A stretch of 64,000 bases of DNA from CALJFL01 sp036961205 (GTDB lineage Bacteria > Pseudomonadota > Gammaproteobacteria > Pseudomonadales > Halieaceae): NCBI GenBank assembly GCA_036961205.1, contig JBALVI010000001.1, forward strand, positions 248,001 to 312,000, written 5' to 3'. Position numbers and translations under genes: made by a program. The notes under the pieces are model-generated. The model did no database searches, was not told the origin of the DNA, and saw only the letters and a list, made by a program, of their open reading frames with translations. Below, in pieces: positions 55,767-64,000 of the stretch; position 1 is the stretch's first letter, and the number at the start of each line of letters is the position of its first letter.

Positions 55767-56314
55767 TGTTAACTGCTAAAAATCTTGAAAGAATTATGGA
55801 ACTTGAAGCCAGCCTGCGGGCGGAATATCAAGTTCAACTCGATACCAAAGATGCTGAAATCGAGCGTTGCACCCAGGAAGTAGAGGACAAGAAGCTCGTT
55901 GTTGCCAAGCAACTTGAGCAAATTTCCTCTCTTTCAACTCAAGCATCAGCCAACAAGCGCATAGAGCAACTCAATCGAGAACTGCATTCGCGCTCTGATA
56001 ATCTTCAGGAAGAAGTGTCCGCACAGAAGAAGCGCATCAAAGCCCTGCAGAATGACCTCGCTGAAGAGCGTACTGAGCTCAAGGCACTCAAGCAGTTCGA
56101 TCCGGCTAAAATGAAGAAGAGTCTGGACGCCAACAAGAAAAAGCTCGCAGAAAAAACCAGTGCCACTGATGCGCTGCAGAAGTCTGTAAATAAAGCGAAA
56201 TCTGAAAAGGCTGAGCTGCAGCATAAAATCAAAGAGTTAGAAGCTAAGGTCGAGGAACTCGAGCCAGTCGAAGAACTCGAGCCAGTCGAAGAACCCGAAG
56301 AAGCAGCGGCCTAA
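55766..56314 (+). CDS. Coiled-coil protein
   Basis: The 182-residue protein is nearly all charged coiled coil from about residue 10 to 165 (heptads such as LEASLRAEYQVQLDTKDAEI and ELQHKIKELEAKVEEL), ending in an acidic tail with the repeat EELEPV. It has no signal peptide or membrane helix, so it is cytoplasmic. A structural or scaffold role is possible; there is no family I can name. It follows the 15-codon leader. Confidence 0.75.
   Translation: MLTAKNLERIMELEASLRAEYQVQLDTKDAEIERCTQEVEDKKLVVAKQLEQISSLSTQASANKRIEQLNRELHSRSDNLQEEVSAQKKRIKALQNDLAEERTELKALKQFDPAKMKKSLDANKKKLAEKTSATDALQKSVNKAKSEKAELQHKIKELEAKVEELEPVEELEPVEEPEEAAA
56255..56290 (+). repeat. 18-base tandem repeat, two copies
   Basis: GAACTCGAGCCAGTCGAA occurs twice in tandem and then partly again, coding for ELEPVE units at the C-terminus of the coiled-coil protein. 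Such units can expand or shrink by slippage. Confidence 0.8.
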
Positions 56315-56323
56315 TAAAGTACC

Positions 56324-56350
56324 GCCTGCCCTGGGATTCCGGTGGCAGGC
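56324..56350 (+). terminator. Hairpin after the coiled-coil gene
   Basis: GCCTGCC pairs with GGCAGGC (7 bases) around 13 bases. A weak T run follows further on, so termination is likely but not strong. Confidence 0.4.
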
Positions 56351-56489
56351 ACATTCAATACCCTCACTTTTCAGCGCACGCTAAAGCTTTCCGGCTCTCA
56401 TTAGGTCACCCCTGGACCGTTCAGGTCTGCAGTTCTAAGCATTGGGCAACAGCCCGAAACATTTGATGATGGGGTGCTAGTATTTCAGC

Positions 56490-57392
56490 ATGAGCCAATC
56501 CAACAACAGCGCCGCTCTCCCATTTTTTGTCGCAGTAATGGGCATCGCAACATTCTCAGCGATGGATGTTCTGATGAAGTCATTGTCTCTGGAAATGGGC
56601 GTTTATAATGCAATGCTTTGGCGCACCTTTGCGGCGACACTTATTGCTACCGTCCTGTTTTTCGGCACCAAACAGACCCGTCCCGACAGCGTCGTACTGA
56701 AGTTACATGTTCGGCGTGGTCTACTGACCTCGGTCATGGCCTTCCTGTTCTTTTGGGGCCTGATGTTCGTGCCGCTGGCAGAAGCTATCGCACTAACCTT
56801 CATCGCACCTCTGATTGCGCTCTACCTCGCTGCGGCGCTACTTGGCGAACATATAAATGGCAGGGCAATTATTGCGTCTGTGGTGGGCCTGGCCGGCGCA
56901 CTGGTAATTATCACAGGTAAGCTGGGCACCAATTTCAGTGAGCAAGCTGGATACGGCATCGCCGCCATTGTCTTTTCGGCGGTACTCTACGCCTACAACC
57001 TGATTCTGCAGCGACAACAAGCACTGGTAGCTAACCCGATTGAAATTGCGCTGTTCCAAAATGGCATAGTATTTACGCTGTATGCTTTATTCGCCCCTTT
57101 TTGGGCTGTTGTACCGTCCACAGATCAACTGCCGGCATTATCAGGTGCGGCGATTCTGGGAATCGGATCCCTGATGTTGCTATCCTGGGCCTACGGCCGT
57201 GCGGAGGCAAAAATACTGATACCCGTCGAGTACACAGCCTTTATCTGGATGTCATTGTTTGGTTGGTTTATCTATAAAGAGGCTGTCACCCCGGCAACGC
57301 TGGTTGGCACTGCCATGATTGTTACCGGGTGTCTGGTAGCGGCCTATCAAAGAACGGGACCTGTCGATCACGTAGAAACCACGGCGATCTAG
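56490..57392 (+). CDS. EamA/DMT-family transporter
   Basis: The 300-residue protein has ten predicted membrane helices in two EamA repeats. The first starts LPFFVAVMGIATFSAMDVLMKSL; both halves have the typical glutamate/glycine turns (WGLMFVPLAEAIALTF in the first, TAFIWMSLFGWFIYKEAVTP in the second). DMT proteins export amino acids or metabolites, or take up small molecules. It ends 4 bases over the convergent carotenoid oxygenase gene. Substrate unknown. Confidence 0.88.
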   Translation: MSQSNNSAALPFFVAVMGIATFSAMDVLMKSLSLEMGVYNAMLWRTFAATLIATVLFFGTKQTRPDSVVLKLHVRRGLLTSVMAFLFFWGLMFVPLAEAIALTFIAPLIALYLAAALLGEHINGRAIIASVVGLAGALVIITGKLGTNFSEQAGYGIAAIVFSAVLYAYNLILQRQQALVANPIEIALFQNGIVFTLYALFAPFWAVVPSTDQLPALSGAAILGIGSLMLLSWAYGRAEAKILIPVEYTAFIWMSLFGWFIYKEAVTPATLVGTAMIVTGCLVAAYQRTGPVDHVETTAI

Positions 57393-58909
57393 TTTCTGTA
57401 GAGGTCCTGCCCTCTAGCCCAGGTTGCATGAAAGCCCGCAGGTACACGGTGCGGCAACTCTACTCGGCAAACAGGTCCTGACTCTATATCGGTAGCGTCA
57501 AATACCAGGCATTCAGATTTCCAGCTTTCGCTATCTGTGACCAAAGTAATCACGTAACCGTCATCTTCAGCACCACTGCGATCTGCACCAGTACGCGGTG
57601 CAAAAACTGCTTCGCTGCCAAATACCCCTTTGCCGTAGTCCCACTGCCGACGCTCGCCGGTATCATTGTTGTACTTAACCAGACCAGTAAAACACAGCGT
57701 ATGCCCGCCCTCATGGAGTAAAGGTATTTTCTGGTGATAGGAATACTTACTTTTTACACCGTGGAACAAGGCATTCGATTTATTAAACTCAGTGTTTAGA
57801 TCGTCGATATCACCCTCGCGTACCTCACCGGTATGCAGGTTGAAACGCCAGCGATAGGCATTGGCCTCCAGACGCATGTAAGCCAGCATGGAGGCCAGCT
57901 CGCCCTCACCAGGCTGTACTTGTGGCATGGGGTTCACTGAGCGACAGCCATCCATCACTACCCAGTCACCCTCCTCCCAGCAGTTCGTCACATGTAAAAT
58001 GTAACAGGGCTGGCATTCGAACCACCGAATCTCATGGCTTTGGCCGCGCCTGGGAATGATGCCAAAACGGGTTGGAATATCTCGATGAAAGGTCACTACC
58101 CTTTGCTTGTGACGGCGCAGCACTTCCACATCATGAAAGAACGGTAGATCGTGAAGAATCGCATAGTGCGTAGTGAAACCAATGTCGTGAGGTAATCTGG
58201 GGCCAGGTAAATCAATAGCGACTTCGTGTACCAACTTGCCCTGCGCGTCGGCGACGCCGTAAGTCATAAAGGGCGGAGTATCGCCGTAATCAAAAAATAT
58301 CAGTTCGCCCGTGTGCCAATCCATTTTTGAGTGCGCGGACAGACGCAACTGACCGCGGCCTTCGATATTATAAAAATCCTGAGTAGCCAGCGTCTGACTA
58401 TCCAACTTATAGGGGTGGCCGGCGTTGTACCATAAAGTCATCAGTTCGCCGTTATAGAACACCACATCCGTGTTGGACGTATCCTTGATACCAAACTCCG
58501 AAATGTTGTAGTCGAACGGACCCATTACGCCAGGTGAAACTGATTTTCCCTCGCGCTGCTCGTCGGCAAACGCTGCGGTGTGAACATACCGATTGCGATA
58601 GCAGACCTCGCCGTCGCGAAAATACACGCCGTGAACCATGCCATCACCATCAAAGGGATGATGGCGGTTCTTGGACTGATAAACGGGATTCGGCCCATTG
58701 CGAAAATAGGCGCCTTCCAGATCGGCGGGTAGCTCGCCGGTAAAAACCAAACGCTGCGAATCTAACTCATTCACTGTTGGTGCATGGATTCCATGGAGGT
58801 AGGGATTATCCAGCTCATAGATCCACGAGGGAGCATCGTCGAAATGAGTAACACCGCCCAGGCATCGATCGACCACCGGATACTCTTTAAGTTTGTGCGC
58901 TATGGTCAC
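57389..58909 (-). CDS. Carotenoid oxygenase family dioxygenase
   Basis: About 506 residues. A GTG at 58909 with AGGAGAGG ahead is preferred to the longer TTG frame. Four iron-binding histidines fit the family: LSAHSKMDW, LPHDIGFTTHYAI, CYILHVTNCWE and VPAGFHATW near the end. Enzymes here cleave a C=C bond of carotenoids, stilbenes or lignin-type compounds with oxygen. The gene follows the thiolase gene by 10 bases and an Lrp regulator in the same orientation, so a degradation operon is likely. There is no signal peptide. Substrate unknown. Confidence 0.9.
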   Translation of the reverse strand: MTIAHKLKEYPVVDRCLGGVTHFDDAPSWIYELDNPYLHGIHAPTVNELDSQRLVFTGELPADLEGAYFRNGPNPVYQSKNRHHPFDGDGMVHGVYFRDGEVCYRNRYVHTAAFADEQREGKSVSPGVMGPFDYNISEFGIKDTSNTDVVFYNGELMTLWYNAGHPYKLDSQTLATQDFYNIEGRGQLRLSAHSKMDWHTGELIFFDYGDTPPFMTYGVADAQGKLVHEVAIDLPGPRLPHDIGFTTHYAILHDLPFFHDVEVLRRHKQRVVTFHRDIPTRFGIIPRRGQSHEIRWFECQPCYILHVTNCWEEGDWVVMDGCRSVNPMPQVQPGEGELASMLAYMRLEANAYRWRFNLHTGEVREGDIDDLNTEFNKSNALFHGVKSKYSYHQKIPLLHEGGHTLCFTGLVKYNNDTGERRQWDYGKGVFGSEAVFAPRTGADRSGAEDDGYVITLVTDSESWKSECLVFDATDIESGPVCRVELPHRVPAGFHATWARGQDLYRN

Positions 58910-58919
58910 TACCCTCTCC

Positions 58920-60167
58920 TTACTGTCCGACGCCAACGACAAAACTCACACAGGTTGTCGCGCTGCCACCCACATTAAATGTAATCATATTTTCAGGATT
59001 ATTGATCTGACAACCTCCGGCGCGACCGCTAACCTGCCGCGCGCAGTCGAGAACCATACGAACACCGGTTGCGCCTACGGGGTGACCAAGACCAATCAAA
59101 CCACCGCTTGGATTAATTGGGAAGCTGCCGTCTCGGGTAATGCGACCCTCTTCGATCGCTTTCCAGCTTTCACCCGGCGCGGTTAAGCCCGCGTGATCAA
59201 TCGCCATGTACTCTGTCATGGTAAAACAATCATGAGTTTCCATGCCATCGAGGTCGGCTACTTGCGCAAACCCCGCTCGTTGGACCGATTCTCTTAGCGT
59301 AGCCTCGGCATGTGGAAAAACCAATGGCTCGTTGGCACTGATGGCAAACTTCTGCTCCAGCAAAATGGGGGCCGACCGATGACCCCAACCCTTAATTCGT
59401 GGGATGTCTTGTAATCGGCATCCCAACTTCACCGCATGCTCCTTTGCCTTTTTCTCGCTGGCCAGGATCAGACAGGCAGCACCATCAGTGATTTGCCCAC
59501 AATCTTGCTTGCGCACACGGCCCTCGATGACAGGATTTAAGGTGTCGTCGCAGGAAAAAGCGCCCTCGGGAAAATTCCAGCCCCGGGTCTGCGCGCGGAT
59601 GTTGTCGCGGCCATTGGCGAAATTAATTTCCGCGATTCGATTCAGATGTTCTGCATCGATACCGTAGCGCCGCTCATACTCACGAGTAAGTCGATCGAAC
59701 ATATGCGGCCAGGGGAAATCGCATTCATCCTGAGTCGCCTCTTTACCCTGCCAGGCGGCGGCACCCAGATACTCAGCCCCGGTTTTGCCATCGACATTTC
59801 TCATTAACTCGAGGCCGAGGACACAAGCGACATCATAGTGGCCCGCTTCTATATCACGCATTGCCGACATCACTGCGATTGAGCCGGAGGCGCAAGCTGC
59901 TTCGTGGCGCGAGCTTGGTAGCATCGCGAGCTCGGGAAATACATGACCGAAAAATCCGCCAATCAGGCCCTGCCCGGCAAACAGTTCAGCTACGAAATTA
60001 CCGACATGCCCCACCTCGATCTGCCCGGGATCTATAGCGGAATTCTCTACGGCTTCACGTAAAGATTCGGCGAACATATCGTAAAGTTCAAGACCCTCGC
60101 GCTGCCAGTTGCGGGAAAAATCCGTCTGGCTGCCCCCGAGAATATAAATATCGGCTGTCTGCTTCAA
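58920..60167 (-). CDS. SCP-x-like thiolase/acetyl-CoA acetyltransferase
   Basis: About 415 residues from TTG 60167, with AGAGGA upstream, giving the usual start KQTADIYILGGSQTDFSRNW. The frame continues to 60230 (GTG) but that overlaps the Lrp gene. The catalytic Cys92 is in EAACASGS, a His lies in ETHDCFTM, and the late His is in LGHPVGATG. These non-decarboxylating thiolases cleave a 3-ketoacyl-CoA. It lies between the Lrp regulator and the carotenoid oxygenase gene, all on one strand. It may process a cleaved side chain. Confidence 0.88.
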   Translation of the reverse strand: MKQTADIYILGGSQTDFSRNWQREGLELYDMFAESLREAVENSAIDPGQIEVGHVGNFVAELFAGQGLIGGFFGHVFPELAMLPSSRHEAACASGSIAVMSAMRDIEAGHYDVACVLGLELMRNVDGKTGAEYLGAAAWQGKEATQDECDFPWPHMFDRLTREYERRYGIDAEHLNRIAEINFANGRDNIRAQTRGWNFPEGAFSCDDTLNPVIEGRVRKQDCGQITDGAACLILASEKKAKEHAVKLGCRLQDIPRIKGWGHRSAPILLEQKFAISANEPLVFPHAEATLRESVQRAGFAQVADLDGMETHDCFTMTEYMAIDHAGLTAPGESWKAIEEGRITRDGSFPINPSGGLIGLGHPVGATGVRMVLDCARQVSGRAGGCQINNPENMITFNVGGSATTCVSFVVGVGQ

Positions 60168-60213
60168 TGCGGGAAATCCTCTTTTAAGCCGTCTAAGATA
60201 ACCTAAACTTCCG

Positions 60214-60714
60214 TTATGCGCTCGGCGCACTGCCCTGCTGCAAGGGCAGCTCCGTGTTGTACACCACCTGCTTCAGCGCGAAGCTCGACTGGATGTTGGC
60301 AACGCCAGGGATTCGGGTCAGTTTATCGGCCAGAAACCGCTCATAAGCTTGCAGATCCGGCACCACGATTCTCACCAGGTAATCCGACGCCCCGGTCATC
60401 AAATAGCATTCCATGACCTCGGGGTAAGAGCTTATGGTCTGCTCAAACTCCTCCAGCCCTGTGCGCTCCTGACGATCCAGGGAGACGTTAACAAAGACTG
60501 AAATCGGCAAACCAACGGCACCCGCATCGACAATACCGGCATAACGCTTGATAACACCCGCTTGTTCCAGCGCCCTCACCCGCCGCAGGCAGGGAGAGGG
60601 CGACAATCCTATCGCTTCAGCCAATTCAATATTACTGATGCGAGCATTGTTCTGCACGTGGTGAAGAATTCGGTAATCAATCTTATCTAGCTCCATTTTA
60701 GAATTATCTGCCAT
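60214..60714 (-). CDS. Lrp/AsnC-family transcriptional regulator
   Basis: The 166-residue protein has an N-terminal helix-turn-helix (NIELAEAIGLSPSPCLRRVRALEQAG) and a C-terminal RAM effector domain (VMECYLMTGASDYLVRIVVPDLQ). Lrp-type regulators sense amino acids or related compounds. It is the first gene of a set with the thiolase and carotenoid oxygenase, 120 bases from the start of aceE on the other strand, so it may control both. Confidence 0.9.
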   Translation of the reverse strand: MADNSKMELDKIDYRILHHVQNNARISNIELAEAIGLSPSPCLRRVRALEQAGVIKRYAGIVDAGAVGLPISVFVNVSLDRQERTGLEEFEQTISSYPEVMECYLMTGASDYLVRIVVPDLQAYERFLADKLTRIPGVANIQSSFALKQVVYNTELPLQQGSAPSA

Positions 60715-60736
60715 ATTTTCTTATATATCTATCCAT

Positions 60737-60759
60737 ATATTGTTATTTACCCTCAATAT
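60737..60759. promoter_or_regulatory. Inverted repeat between the Lrp gene and aceE
   Basis: ATATTG and CAATAT are perfect 6-base arms 11 bases apart, in a very AT-rich stretch. It could be the Lrp binding site. Confidence 0.35.
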
Positions 60760-60796
60760 CAGGGCTATTTAGCAATCCTAATTTCGTTGATGTCTC

Positions 60797-60802
60797 TATA
60801 AT
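60797..60802 (+). promoter_or_regulatory. Probable -10 box of aceE
   Basis: A perfect TATAAT, 33 bases before the ATG. The -35 hexamer is not clear. Confidence 0.45.
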
Positions 60803-60834
60803 TTGGCTTACACCTGCCTTTGGAGACCGACGAA

Positions 60835-63513
60835 ATGACCGTTGCCACCATTCCCAGTTACATAGATGAACTGGCGGAAGATCGACACGAGTGGACAGAA
60901 GCCCTGGATGCCATTGAGCGAGAGTATGGCGAGAGTGGCGTGCGGGATATTCTGCGGGCTTTGCAGAATCACGCCCTGACTCAGGGTATTCCACTCAGTG
61001 AAGCAACACTCAACACACCCTACGTAAATACCATCCCACCATCACAGCAGCCGCCTTACCCCGGTGATATTGCGATAGAGAAAAAGATCGAAAACATCAA
61101 TCGCTGGAACGCGATGGCAATGGTTCTGCAGGCTGTCGATGCAGGTACCGGGGTCGGTGGACATATAGCTACCTATGCATCTGCAGCCACCATGTTGGAG
61201 GTTGGTTTTCACCATTTTTTCCGCTGCAAGTCCGACAGCTATGGTGGCGATACGGTCATGCCTCAACCACACGCGGCACCGGGCATTTACGCGCGTGCAT
61301 TTCTTGAAGGCCGACTGAGTGAAGCTCAACTTAAAAACTACCGCCGCGAACTGGGTGCCGGCGGTGGCTTGTGCTCCTATCCCCACCCTCGCTCCATGCC
61401 CGACTTCTGGCAGACCCCAAATGCCTCTATGGGATTGTCGACCCCGGCAGCGATCTATCAGGCACGTTTTGCCAAGTATCTTGAGAATCGTGGCCTGAAG
61501 CCGAAAAACGGCGGCAAGATCTGGTGCTATATCGGCGACGGCGAATCCGACGAGCCCGAGGTGCTTGGCACCGTCAATATTGCTGCCCGTGAGAAATTGA
61601 ACAACCTGGTACTGGTCATCAACTGCAACTTACAGCGGCTAGACGGACCAGTGCGTGGCAACGGGAAAATTATTCAGGAACTGGAGCGCGGGTTTCGAGG
61701 CGCAGACTGGAACGTAATCAAAGTTATCTGGGGCAGCGGTTGGGACGGCCTATTGGCCCAGGATCACAACGGCAAACTGCGCCAGCGTATGGAGGAGTGT
61801 GTCGACGGAGATTACCAGCGCTACTCGGTGCTCCCTGGCGACGCCCAGCGCGAACATTGGGTAGACGGTGATGCAGAACTCGAGCAAATGATGAACTCGC
61901 TGACCGACGAGGAAGTTAAGCAGATCAAACGAGGCGGCCAGGATCCCAAAAAAATATTCGCTGCTTACCAACAAGCGGCGCAGAGCACCGATAAACCAAC
62001 AGTGATCCTGATCAAAACAGTAAAGGGTGACGGCATGGGCGCTTCTGCCCAGGGTCGAAATACGGCGCACCAGAAGAAGAACCTGAATGAGGAAGAACGC
62101 CTGGCCCTGGCGGCAGACTACGGCATTCCACTTACCCCGGAGGCCATAAAACTCGCCGAGTTCTACCGACCGGAACCCGATAGCCCGGAAATGCTTTACC
62201 TACAGAGTGCGCGGGAAAAGCTGGGGGGCTACCTGCCCGCTCGTACTGTGCAGTGCCCCACCATAGAAACTCCACCATTGGCTGCCTTCAAAAGCTTTAT
62301 CGAGGGCTCGGGAAAGCGAGAGTTATCTACCACTATGGCAGTGGTACGCATGTTGGGCCAATTGATGAAGAATGAGTCCATCGGTAAGTACGTGGTGCCC
62401 ATCGTACCGGACGAGGCTCGCACTTTTGGAATGGACGCACTATTCAAAAGTAACGGAATCTATTCCCCCGAAGGCCAGAACTATACCCCGGTTGATGCCG
62501 AGAGCTTGATGTCTTACCGCGAAGCACACGATGGCCAGATCATGCAGGAAGGCATCTGTGAAACCGGTGCAATGGCGTCGTTCCTCGCAGCGGGCAGTGC
62601 CTATGCAGTGCATGGTGTACCGACCATACCTTTTTATATTTTTTATTCAATGTTTGGTTTCCAGCGTGTTGGCGACATGATCTGGTCCTGTGCCGATATG
62701 ATGTGCCGAGGTTTTCTGCTGGGTGGAACCGCAGGGCGAACCACGCTGAATGGTGAAGGCTTACAACACGAAGATGGTCATTCACATGTACTGGCAAGCA
62801 CAGTACCCAACCTTAAGAGTTACGATCCAGCTTTTTCTTATGAATTGGCAATCATTATTCGGGAAGGAATTTACCGGATGTATGAGTTACAAGAGAAGAT
62901 TTTCTACTACCTCACTGTGTACAACGAAAACTACATCATGCCCCCGATGCCAGAAGACGAAAGTACCAGCGCGGGCATCCTACGAGGCGGCTATCTCTGG
63001 CGGAAAAGTGCATTACGGGGCGAGCCCGTTCATCTACTAGCCAGCGGCTCGATCATGCAGCAGGCGATTGCTGCGGCCGACAGGCTGGAGGATCAGGGTT
63101 TTGCCGTGCACATCTGGAGTATTACCAGCTTTACGGAATTGGCGCGAGAGGCCGAAGAATGTGAACGGTACATGCGCTTGAATCCATTGGCTGAACCCTC
63201 GATTCCATATGTTAAGCAGTTATTTGGCGCTGAAGCAGGCCCCATCATCGCCGTCACTGACTACATGAAAGCACTGCCCAACAGCATTGCCCGCTGGATG
63301 CCAGAAAGTTATACCGTACTGGGAACTGACGGTTTTGGCCTCAGCGAGTCACGCGCTGAACTCAGAGATCATTTTGAAATTTGCTCTCGCCATATTGTGC
63401 AGACAGCGTTGGTTTCCTTGTATCAGTCGGGATCCCTATCGGAACAGGCGCTGCAGGAACAGATGGAAGCCCTGGCGATCAAGTCGACAAAACCTAATCC
63501 GGTAGCGCGCTAG
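60835..63513 (+). CDS. aceE: Pyruvate dehydrogenase E1 component
   Basis: About 892 residues from ATG 60835, with TGGAG nine bases before it. This is the homodimeric gammaproteobacterial type: it has WNAMAMVLQAVDAGTGVGGHIATYASAATML, the thiamine diphosphate motif IGDGESDEPEVLG through NCNLQRLDGPV (given in pieces), and a conserved C-terminal region. It decarboxylates pyruvate and passes the acetyl group to the E2 lipoate domain. E2 (aceF) and E3 normally follow; here a convergent soxR comes next, so they are elsewhere. An Lrp gene faces it instead of pdhR. Confidence 0.95.
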   Translation: MTVATIPSYIDELAEDRHEWTEALDAIEREYGESGVRDILRALQNHALTQGIPLSEATLNTPYVNTIPPSQQPPYPGDIAIEKKIENINRWNAMAMVLQAVDAGTGVGGHIATYASAATMLEVGFHHFFRCKSDSYGGDTVMPQPHAAPGIYARAFLEGRLSEAQLKNYRRELGAGGGLCSYPHPRSMPDFWQTPNASMGLSTPAAIYQARFAKYLENRGLKPKNGGKIWCYIGDGESDEPEVLGTVNIAAREKLNNLVLVINCNLQRLDGPVRGNGKIIQELERGFRGADWNVIKVIWGSGWDGLLAQDHNGKLRQRMEECVDGDYQRYSVLPGDAQREHWVDGDAELEQMMNSLTDEEVKQIKRGGQDPKKIFAAYQQAAQSTDKPTVILIKTVKGDGMGASAQGRNTAHQKKNLNEEERLALAADYGIPLTPEAIKLAEFYRPEPDSPEMLYLQSAREKLGGYLPARTVQCPTIETPPLAAFKSFIEGSGKRELSTTMAVVRMLGQLMKNESIGKYVVPIVPDEARTFGMDALFKSNGIYSPEGQNYTPVDAESLMSYREAHDGQIMQEGICETGAMASFLAAGSAYAVHGVPTIPFYIFYSMFGFQRVGDMIWSCADMMCRGFLLGGTAGRTTLNGEGLQHEDGHSHVLASTVPNLKSYDPAFSYELAIIIREGIYRMYELQEKIFYYLTVYNENYIMPPMPEDESTSAGILRGGYLWRKSALRGEPVHLLASGSIMQQAIAAADRLEDQGFAVHIWSITSFTELAREAEECERYMRLNPLAEPSIPYVKQLFGAEAGPIIAVTDYMKALPNSIARWMPESYTVLGTDGFGLSESRAELRDHFEICSRHIVQTALVSLYQSGSLSEQALQEQMEALAIKSTKPNPVAR

Positions 63514-63526
63514 CTCACTCGCACAG

Positions 63527-63967
63527 TTAAATACGGTCCAGAATAACAGGGCCATCCCCTTCCTTAGCCAACATGTCCTCCGGGTTGTAGATGGGGCAAT
63601 TAGTCATCGACAGGCAACCACAGCCAATGCAGCCTGTCAGTGAATCCCGCAGCCGCTCAAGATAAGTTATTCGTGCGTTCAGCTGCTCGCGCCATGAAGC
63701 CGAGAGCTTTTGCCAATCGCGAGCGGTAGGAGTGCGAGCATTGGGCAGGCTGGCCAGTGCTTGCTGAATATCTCCCAGACTGATACCCATTTTCTGAGCC
63801 GCTTTGATGACCGCGACTCGCCGCAAAACGTCGGCCTTATAACGGCGCTGGTTACCGGAATTTCGCCAGCTGTGGATCAGGCCTTTCTGTTCGTAAAAAT
63901 GCAAGGTACTGACTCTGACCCCACAGCGTTGGGCAACCTTTCCTACAGTCCAACCCGTGTCGCTCAT
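63527..63967 (-). CDS. soxR: Redox-sensing MerR-family regulator SoxR
   Basis: The 146-residue protein has the MerR helix-turn-helix (TVGKVAQRCGVRVSTLHFYEQKGLI), a dimerisation helix and the SoxR cluster motif CIGCGCLSMTNC (C-x2-C-x-C-x5-C), which holds a 2Fe-2S cluster sensitive to redox-cycling compounds. It is convergent with aceE, with only 13 bases between stops. Its own promoter region is cut off by the window end, so the target gene is not visible. Confidence 0.95.
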   Translation of the reverse strand: MSDTGWTVGKVAQRCGVRVSTLHFYEQKGLIHSWRNSGNQRRYKADVLRRVAVIKAAQKMGISLGDIQQALASLPNARTPTARDWQKLSASWREQLNARITYLERLRDSLTGCIGCGCLSMTNCPIYNPEDMLAKEGDGPVILDRI

Positions 63968-64000
63968 GACAAACCTCTGACAGACATTTATTGGTATAGT

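Noticed and set aside
1..64000. CRISPR arrays, insertion sequences, prophage or rRNA
   Set aside because: I looked for short regular repeats, transposase or integrase motifs and ribosomal RNA stretches and found none.

Overview
The window looks like chromosomal DNA of an aerobic, free-living, probably marine gammaproteobacterium, perhaps of the OM60/NOR5-Cellvibrionales type. That placement is an inference. It rests on moderate GC, dense genes with short gaps, many outer-membrane barrels and lipoproteins, quinoprotein dehydrogenases, SCP-x type thiolase, carotenoid-oxygenase and sulfatase genes, a homodimeric AceE-type pyruvate dehydrogenase, a SoxR-type regulator and an IPTL/PEP-CTERM-like surface protein. 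I see no insertion sequence, prophage, CRISPR array or rRNA. There is one tRNA gene.

Layout. 1-4.3 kb: end of a dienelactone hydrolase, an outer-membrane barrel, an unusual glutamine-amidotransferase-like protein, a tandem AP2-domain protein and a TPR protein. 4.3-8.2 kb: type III glutamine synthetase (glnN) with a sigma-54 promoter and two NtrC-like sites upstream, followed by a GcvA-like LysR regulator. 8.4-16.4 kb: a lipoprotein with MopE-like, thrombospondin-3-like and CAP domains; a LysR/CurA-type reductase divergent pair; two glutathione-transferase-like proteins and a metallo-hydrolase lipoprotein. 16.5-21.8 kb: a polyamine-type oxidation block (PYROXD2-like oxidase, cupin, PuuB-like oxidase, PuuA-like ligase). 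21.8-27.5 kb: a molybdopterin oxidoreductase, a cytochrome c-PQQ dehydrogenase and a Tat-exported CurA-type reductase.

27.6-36.4 kb: a Fur-box-associated small membrane protein; an operon of sulfatase, outer-membrane transporter and DUF481 protein behind a truncated acyl-CoA ligase; an AraC regulator; a DUF385 flavin-nitroreductase-like protein; a flavin monooxygenase; and a MAPEG protein. 36.5-46.5 kb: a sodium:solute symporter, a periplasmic protein, an RND efflux pair and a large basic amino-acid decarboxylase. 46.7-53.2 kb: a 1,637-residue repeat-rich surface protein and a PQQ sugar dehydrogenase. 53.2-56.3 kb: a frameshifted gene remnant, a bacterial arginine kinase (phosphagen kinase), tRNA-Arg(UCG), a P460-like exported cytochrome and a coiled-coil protein. 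56.4-64 kb: an EamA transporter, an Lrp-thiolase-carotenoid oxygenase operon, aceE and soxR.

A loose theme is nitrogen, arginine and polyamine handling: NtrC/sigma-54-type control of GlnN, PuuA/PuuB-like enzymes, a basic amino-acid decarboxylase and an arginine kinase. They are not one operon, so a joint role is only a hypothesis. The best candidates for follow-up are the arginine kinase, the glnN control region, the Tat-exported NADPH-reductase paralogue, the tandem AP2 protein, the amidotransferase-like protein with a stretched catalytic triad, and the small gene remnant at 53.3 kb.
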